A DNA stretch of 36,055 nucleotides from positions 1 through 36,055 of the forward strand of contig JAFRYE010000078.1 in assembly GCA_017441265.1 (NCBI GenBank), written 5' to 3'. This document shows, in pieces, positions 32,474 through 36,055 of this stretch (position 1 is its first letter; each line of letters opens with the position of its first letter). A model generated the notes under the pieces. That model saw nothing but the letters and a program-made list of their open reading frames with translations, did not search any database and had not been told where the DNA came from. The translations under genes were made by a program, and so were the position numbers. The DNA is from Lachnospiraceae bacterium (GTDB taxonomy: Bacteria; Bacillota; Clostridia; Lachnospirales; Lachnospiraceae).

Positions 32474-33283
32474 ATGAAAGAGAAAAAGATGTCCACCTCG
32501 AGCAAGATTCTGGTAGGCCTCTGCCTGCTGGTAATCGTCGGTATCGCCGTATACTACCTGATCAAGGGCGTACCTTACCTGTTGCAAACCCCCGTGAATC
32601 GCCTGACGGTTCAGGAGACCGGCCTGCTTCTGCCGGAAGATTTCGATACCGGCCTTCCGCATGCCGACAGGATCAGCTGCGGAAACTACGACAAAGAGGA
32701 AGTCATCTCCTACTTTGACGAAGTCGTTCTCGCTTCCGAGTTCGCCGGCTCCAAGCCGATCCTCAAATGGACCGTGCCGGTCCTCTACCACATCTCCGGC
32801 ACTCCCACAGAGGAAGACCGCGCCACACTGGAGAACCTGATCGCCCGGATCAATCAGATTCCCGGTTTCCCCGGCCTGACGGAGACCCAAAACCGTGATG
32901 AGTCCAACTTCCGGATCCACTTCTACGAGGACGACGAGTACGCTGCCTTCTCGAAGAAATACGGCTTTGCAAACACCGACGGTTTTGCTTTCTGCTGGGA
33001 CGGTGACGGCTCCATCCTTCAGACCATCATCGGATTCCGCCTGGGCACGACGCAGTCCCGCCGGAATTCCGTCATCCTTGAGGAAACGATTCAGGGCATC
33101 GGCCTTCTGGCTGACTCCTTCCGCTACCCCGACAGCGTCGTCTACGAGGGCGTCAAGGAGCTGACGCAGCCCAAGGATCTCGACTGGATCCTCGTCCGTG
33201 CGCTCTACAGCCCGGCGGTCTTCCACGAGCAGGAATGCGGCATTTGCAACGCAATTCTCCGCTACTACCTCTTACAACCGTAA
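32474..33283 (+). CDS. Membrane-anchored protein with DUF2927-like domain
   Basis: The 269-residue protein has an N-terminal membrane anchor (about 11-30) and an outer domain that aligns clearly with the lipoprotein at 29521: GTPTEEDRATLENL versus GTPTAEDINVLQSV, NGFPG/GFPGL, TDGFAFCWDGDGSI versus TDGYASCWWADGTI, and RRNSVILEETIQGIGLLADSFRYPDSV versus QRNSVIWEEIVQSMGLLNDSYIYPDSL. It therefore belongs to the same DUF2927-like family but is held by a helix, not lipid. CGGAG precedes the ATG at 32474; an ATG five codons on is possible. It may be transcribed with asd. The function is unknown. Confidence 0.8.
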   Translation: MKEKKMSTSSKILVGLCLLVIVGIAVYYLIKGVPYLLQTPVNRLTVQETGLLLPEDFDTGLPHADRISCGNYDKEEVISYFDEVVLASEFAGSKPILKWTVPVLYHISGTPTEEDRATLENLIARINQIPGFPGLTETQNRDESNFRIHFYEDDEYAAFSKKYGFANTDGFAFCWDGDGSILQTIIGFRLGTTQSRRNSVILEETIQGIGLLADSFRYPDSVVYEGVKELTQPKDLDWILVRALYSPAVFHEQECGICNAILRYYLLQP

Positions 33284-33288
33284 CTTCT

Positions 33289-33316
33289 GCGCCGTCCTTC
33301 GGGACGGCGTTTTTTT
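33289..33316 (+). terminator. Terminator of the second DUF2927-like gene
   Basis: GCCGTCC (33291-33297) pairs with GGACGGC (33302-33308) around a short loop and is followed by seven T residues. Confidence 0.93.
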
Positions 33317-33377
33317 CAAGGGCCTGGCGAGTAGCCGGAGGGGCGGCACCGAAAGCACTCAAGCGCTGCTGAGGCGG

Positions 33378-33480
33378 ACTAAGGATGCGAGGTGTTCGCA
33401 TAGTCAAGGCCGTTTCTGCGGAACTCGCTTCGCTCAAACAGTCCTCGAAACGGCCTATGCTCTCACCTCACATCCTAAGT
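33378..33480. repeat. Long imperfect hairpin, candidate structured RNA
   Basis: Four blocks pair in nested order: ACTAAGGATG with CATCCTAAGT (nine of ten), GAGGTG (33389-33394) with CACCTC (33464-33469), GCATA with TATGC (33456-33460), and GGCCGTTT (33408-33415) with AAACGGCC (33448-33455). The apical loop is about 32 bases. Whether it is transcribed is unknown, since it lies past a strong terminator. Confidence 0.55.
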
Positions 33481-33526
33481 CGCCCTTGCGCGAGTCCCTC
33501 GCGCAAGTCGCAATGCCCTTTCGCGC

Positions 33527-33698
33527 TTTCGGTGCCGTCTCTGTGGCCGCTCGCTCAGGTCCTTGTGTGTTTCGGTTCCGTCCCTCCGGTTGCTCGCTTG
33601 GGCCCTTTCCACTTTCGGTGCCGTCCCTCCGGCTGCTTTCACGGCCGTTTCAAGCTTCGGCTCCGTCCCTCCGGTTGCCTGCTCAGGTACTTCACGTT
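33527..33698. repeat. Four tandem units of 43 bases
   Basis: Units begin at 33527, 33570, 33613 and about 33656. Each starts TTTCGGTGCCGTCCCTCCGG or a close variant, and the last is shortened by a base at its start. The first half of each unit is well kept and the second half varies. It does not encode a supported protein and is not a CRISPR, because there are no constant repeats with unique spacers. Confidence 0.75.
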
Positions 33699-33760
33699 TT
33701 AATCATGCACGCTCTCCGCAGATTACCTTGAACGGTTTTCGGCGGGGGGGGCTTCTTTCT

Positions 33761-34018
33761 TACCTGTCTCAAAAGTAGCTTTCCGAGAAAAATTCAAGGG
33801 AAATCGGTCAAAATGGAAAAATCACTTGTAAATCATGCGGATTTTTACCCGTCGCGAGTGCCGCACAGCGTTCATAGAGTCCTTTTTGTGTCCAATTCTT
33901 CGTTTTTTTCCCGTTTTTTCCTTTCAGACGGGTACTTTTTCATGGGATTCGCTCTGATTCAACAAAAAAACTTGTAAATCACCGAAATTCGCGCTTTTCA
34001 CGCTACTTCAGACAGGTA
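33761..34018. repeat. AT-rich segment with imperfect terminal inverted repeats
   Basis: TACCTGTCT-CAA-AAGTAGC (33761-33779) is mirrored by GCTACTT-C-AGACAGGTA (34002-34018), giving 16 matching bases in two blocks. Inside, ACTTGTAAATCA occurs twice in the same direction (33824-33835 and 33970-33981), and CAGACGGGTACTT at about 33925 resembles the right end. The segment is visibly richer in A+T than its flanks. It could be a small non-coding mobile element or a decayed remnant. Confidence 0.45.
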
Positions 34019-34066
34019 CAAGCGTAATCCGGCTTGCTTTGCCGGACAATCTGCCATGCGCCGAAG

Positions 34067-34152
34067 GATAAAAAAGCGGCCGGAGGGTGCATCGAAAACA
34101 TCCTTAGTCTGCCTAAGCAACCCTTGAATGCTTTCGACCGCCCCTCCGGCCG
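34067..34152 (-). terminator. Terminator of clpB with a long looped stem
   Basis: On the minus strand CGGCCGGAGGG (34152-34142) pairs perfectly over 11 bases with CCCTCCGGCCG (34087-34077), followed by CTTTTTTATCC. The 54-base loop contains most of a second, inverted copy of the element at 33335-33387 (copy at 34099-34149). Confidence 0.8.
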
Positions 34153-34158
34153 ACTGTT

Positions 34159-36055
34159 TTATTCTACATACGCACTCAGCGTTCCGTCCACGACGTCGAT
34201 GACGATCGTGTCACCGGCATGGACCTGGTCCTCGAGGATCATCCGGGCGCTCATCGTCTCGGCGTTCGTCTGCAGATAACGCTTCAACGGACGCGCGCCG
34301 TAGACCGGATCATACGCCTGGTCGCAGGCGAGATCGATGGCTGCGTCGGTGAAGCGGACGCTTACCTGACGCTCATGCAGCCGGTCGTTCAGGCGGCTTG
34401 TGAGAAGGCCGATGATCTTTCGGATATTGTCCTTTGTGAGCGGACGGAACAGAATCGTCTCGTCCAAACGGTTGAGGAACTCCGGCCGGAAATGAGCCCG
34501 CAGGTCGCGCATGACCGCACTCTCGCACTCCGGCGATATGGTGCCGTCCTCGCGGACGCCGGTGAGCAGGTATTCCGAGCCGATGTTTGAGGTCATGATC
34601 AGGATGGTGTTCTTGAAATCCACCGTACGGCCCTGCGAATCGGTGATCCGGCCGTCATCCAGAACCTGCAAAAGCACATTGAATACATCGGGATGCGCCT
34701 TCTCCACCTCGTCGAACAGGACGACGCTGTAAGGCTTGCGGCGCACGGCCTCGGTCAGCTGCCCGCCCTCGTCGTAGCCGACGTATCCGGGCGGCGCTCC
34801 GATCAGACGCGACACGGAATACTTCTCCATGTACTCGCTCATATCGATCCGGACCATGTTCGTCTCATTGTCAAACAGCGCTTCCGCCAACGCTTTCGCC
34901 AGCTCCGTCTTGCCGACGCCGGTCGGTCCGAGGAACAAAAACGATCCGATCGGACGGTTGGGGTCTTTGATGCCGGCTTTCGAGCGCATGATAGCCTCGG
35001 TCACCCGCGCCACGGCTTCGTCCTGGCCGATGACCCGGCGATGCAGCTCCTCCGCCAGATGCAGCGTCTTATTTCTCTCGCTCTCGTTGAGCTTCGATAC
35101 CGGAATTCCCGTCCATTTGGAGACGATCTTTGCAATCTCCTCCTCGTCGACGGTCTCGTGAACCATCGTATGGCCTTTCTCGCGGATGCTCTCCTCGGCG
35201 GCCGCCAATGCCTGCTTCAGCTGCGGAAGGCGTCCGTATGTGAGCTCCGCGGCGCGGTCAAGGTTGTACGAGCGCTGTGCATCGGCAATCTGCCGGTTTA
35301 CCTCCTCGATCTCCTCCTTGATCTTTCGCACGCCCTCGAGCTCCGCCTTCTCGGCGTCCCACTGTGCCTTTGCGGTTTCCCAGTCCTCACGAGCCTTCGC
35401 AAGTTCCTTCTGAAGCGCCTCCAGCCGCTCGCGGCTCAGGGCGTCCTCCTCTTTCTTGAGTGCAGCCTCCTCGATCTCGAGCTGCATCATCTCACGCTTC
35501 GCCTCGTCGAGCTCCGTCGGCATCGAATCCAGTTCCGTTTTGATGAGGGCGCACGCCTCGTCCACGAGGTCGATCGCCTTGTCCGGCAGGAACCGGTCGC
35601 TGATGTAGCGGTTCGACAAAACGGCAGCGCTCACCAGGGCTCCGTCGCTGATCTTCACGCCGTGGTACACTTCGTAGCGCTCTTTGAGGCCTCGTAAAAT
35701 GCTGATCGTATCTTCAACCGTCGGCTCATCCACCATGACCGGCTGGAACCGGCGCTCCAGCGCCGCATCCTTCTCCACATACTGGCGATACTCATTGAGC
35801 GTCGTTGCGCCGATACAGTGCAGCTCGCCTCTAGCGAGCATCGGCTTGAGCATGTTGCCGGCGTCCATGGCGCCGTCCGTCTTGCCGGCTCCGACGATCG
35901 TGTGAAGCTCGTCGATAAAGAGGATGATCTTGCCTTCGCTGTTCTTCACATCCTCAAGGACCGCCTTCAGACGCTCCTCGAACTCACCTCGGTATTTTGC
36001 GCCGGCGACCAGCGCTCCCATGTCGAGCGCGAAAATGCTCTTATTTTTCAAACCT
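34159..36055 (-). CDS. clpB: ATP-dependent chaperone ClpB (partial, N terminus beyond window)
   Basis: ClpB is a hexameric AAA+ disaggregase that works with DnaK to rescue aggregated proteins. About 632 C-terminal residues are visible; roughly 230 N-terminal residues lie beyond the right edge, and the frame is open to 36055. Seen in order are the rest of the first ATPase domain ([20 protein letters not shown], Walker [16 protein letters not shown]), the coiled-coil middle domain (about 180 residues after the edge), and the second ATPase domain with Walker [10 protein letters not shown], Walker [14 protein letters not shown] and sensor TSNIGSEYL. The middle domain identifies ClpB, as against ClpC or ClpA. 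The stop is at 34159, followed by its terminator. The apparent Met at 36051 is an internal TTG codon, not the start. Confidence 0.95.
   Translation of the reverse strand, partial: GLKNKSIFALDMGALVAGAKYRGEFEERLKAVLEDVKNSEGKIILFIDELHTIVGAGKTDGAMDAGNMLKPMLARGELHCIGATTLNEYRQYVEKDAALERRFQPVMVDEPTVEDTISILRGLKERYEVYHGVKISDGALVSAAVLSNRYISDRFLPDKAIDLVDEACALIKTELDSMPTELDEAKREMMQLEIEEAALKKEEDALSRERLEALQKELAKAREDWETAKAQWDAEKAELEGVRKIKEEIEEVNRQIADAQRSYNLDRAAELTYGRLPQLKQALAAAEESIREKGHTMVHETVDEEEIAKIVSKWTGIPVSKLNESERNKTLHLAEELHRRVIGQDEAVARVTEAIMRSKAGIKDPNRPIGSFLFLGPTGVGKTELAKALAEALFDNETNMVRIDMSEYMEKYSVSRLIGAPPGYVGYDEGGQLTEAVRRKPYSVVLFDEVEKAHPDVFNVLLQVLDDGRITDSQGRTVDFKNTILIMTSNIGSEYLLTGVREDGTISPECESAVMRDLRAHFRPEFLNRLDETILFRPLTKDNIRKIIGLLTSRLNDRLHERQVSVRFTDAAIDLACDQAYDPVYGARPLKRYLQTNAETMSARMILEDQVHAGDTIVIDVVDGTLSAYVE

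Larger units (their letters stand above)
33317..34066. other. Gene-free repeat region between the DUF2927-like gene and clpB
   Basis: No convincing gene lies here; the open frames are low-complexity and lack ribosome sites. It holds, in order: one copy of a roughly 52-base element (33335-33387), a long imperfect hairpin (33378-33480), a short perfect inverted repeat (33486-33506), four 43-base tandem units (33527-33698), an AT-rich stretch bounded by inverted repeats (33761-34018), and a small hairpin (34028-34046). Confidence 0.8.

Noticed and set aside
33527-33698. CRISPR array
   Set aside because: The units are contiguous tandem repeats without unique spacers, and no cas gene is nearby.
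33198-33778. Plus-strand frames of 70-177 residues in the repeat region
   Set aside because: They consist of translated tandem repeats, lack ribosome sites and overlap a terminator.

Overview
The window looks like the chromosome of a fairly GC-rich Gram-positive Clostridia member, probably Lachnospiraceae-like. The reasons are: AGGAGG-type ribosome sites in front of most genes; -35/-10 promoters with a constant 17-base spacer; single-chain glycyl-tRNA synthetase; Era, RecO, GreA, PepF and ClpB of Firmicutes type; an aspartate-semialdehyde dehydrogenase of the archaeal/fungal-like class; many lipoproteins and surface proteins with Thr/Pro linkers; and cohesin and dockerin modules. The taxon is an inference from gene content.

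Layout. 1-400: the 3' end of an IS3-family element, then a small repeat and hairpin region. 400-3079 (minus): glycyl-tRNA synthetase and alanine dehydrogenase, each with its own promoter. 3204-10807 (minus): a tightly packed set reading M16C peptidase, era, recO, a surface PIG-L-type deacetylase and an intracellular GH43 glycosidase. 10880-15971 (minus): dapF, then a secreted glucosaminidase ending in a dockerin, then a membrane-anchored protein carrying a cohesin-like module. Much of this last pair lies in DNA clearly richer in A+T than its surroundings. 16311-18360 (plus): two lipoproteins with carbohydrate-binding-like beta-sandwich domains. 18471-20825 (minus): acpP, a PH-domain protein, an AEC transporter and greA. 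21033-22835 (plus): pepF. 22913-29343 (minus): an oligopeptide ABC transporter operon with a permease-ATPase-ATPase triple fusion, followed by two unrecognised genes. 29521-33283 (plus): a DUF2927-like lipoprotein, a single-pass membrane protein, asd, and a second DUF2927-like membrane protein. 33317-34150: about 830 bases without genes but with several kinds of repeat. 34159-end (minus): clpB, cut by the window edge.

Functional themes. Peptide handling (oligopeptide uptake, PepF, M16C peptidase) sits beside diaminopimelate/peptidoglycan supply (asd, dapF) and cell-wall or glycan processing at the surface (glucosaminidase-dockerin, cohesin anchor, PIG-L enzyme, GH43, CBM-like lipoproteins). 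The adjacent cohesin and dockerin genes suggest a small, self-contained complex that holds a wall hydrolase at the membrane.

The strongest unexplained signal is a short word. CGGAAAAT (or its complement ATTTTCCG) occurs 27 times by my count, where about one is expected by chance. It occurs on both strands, in genes in all reading frames, and between genes, twice as a perfect palindromic pair, one of which overlaps the -35 box of the oligopeptide transporter operon.
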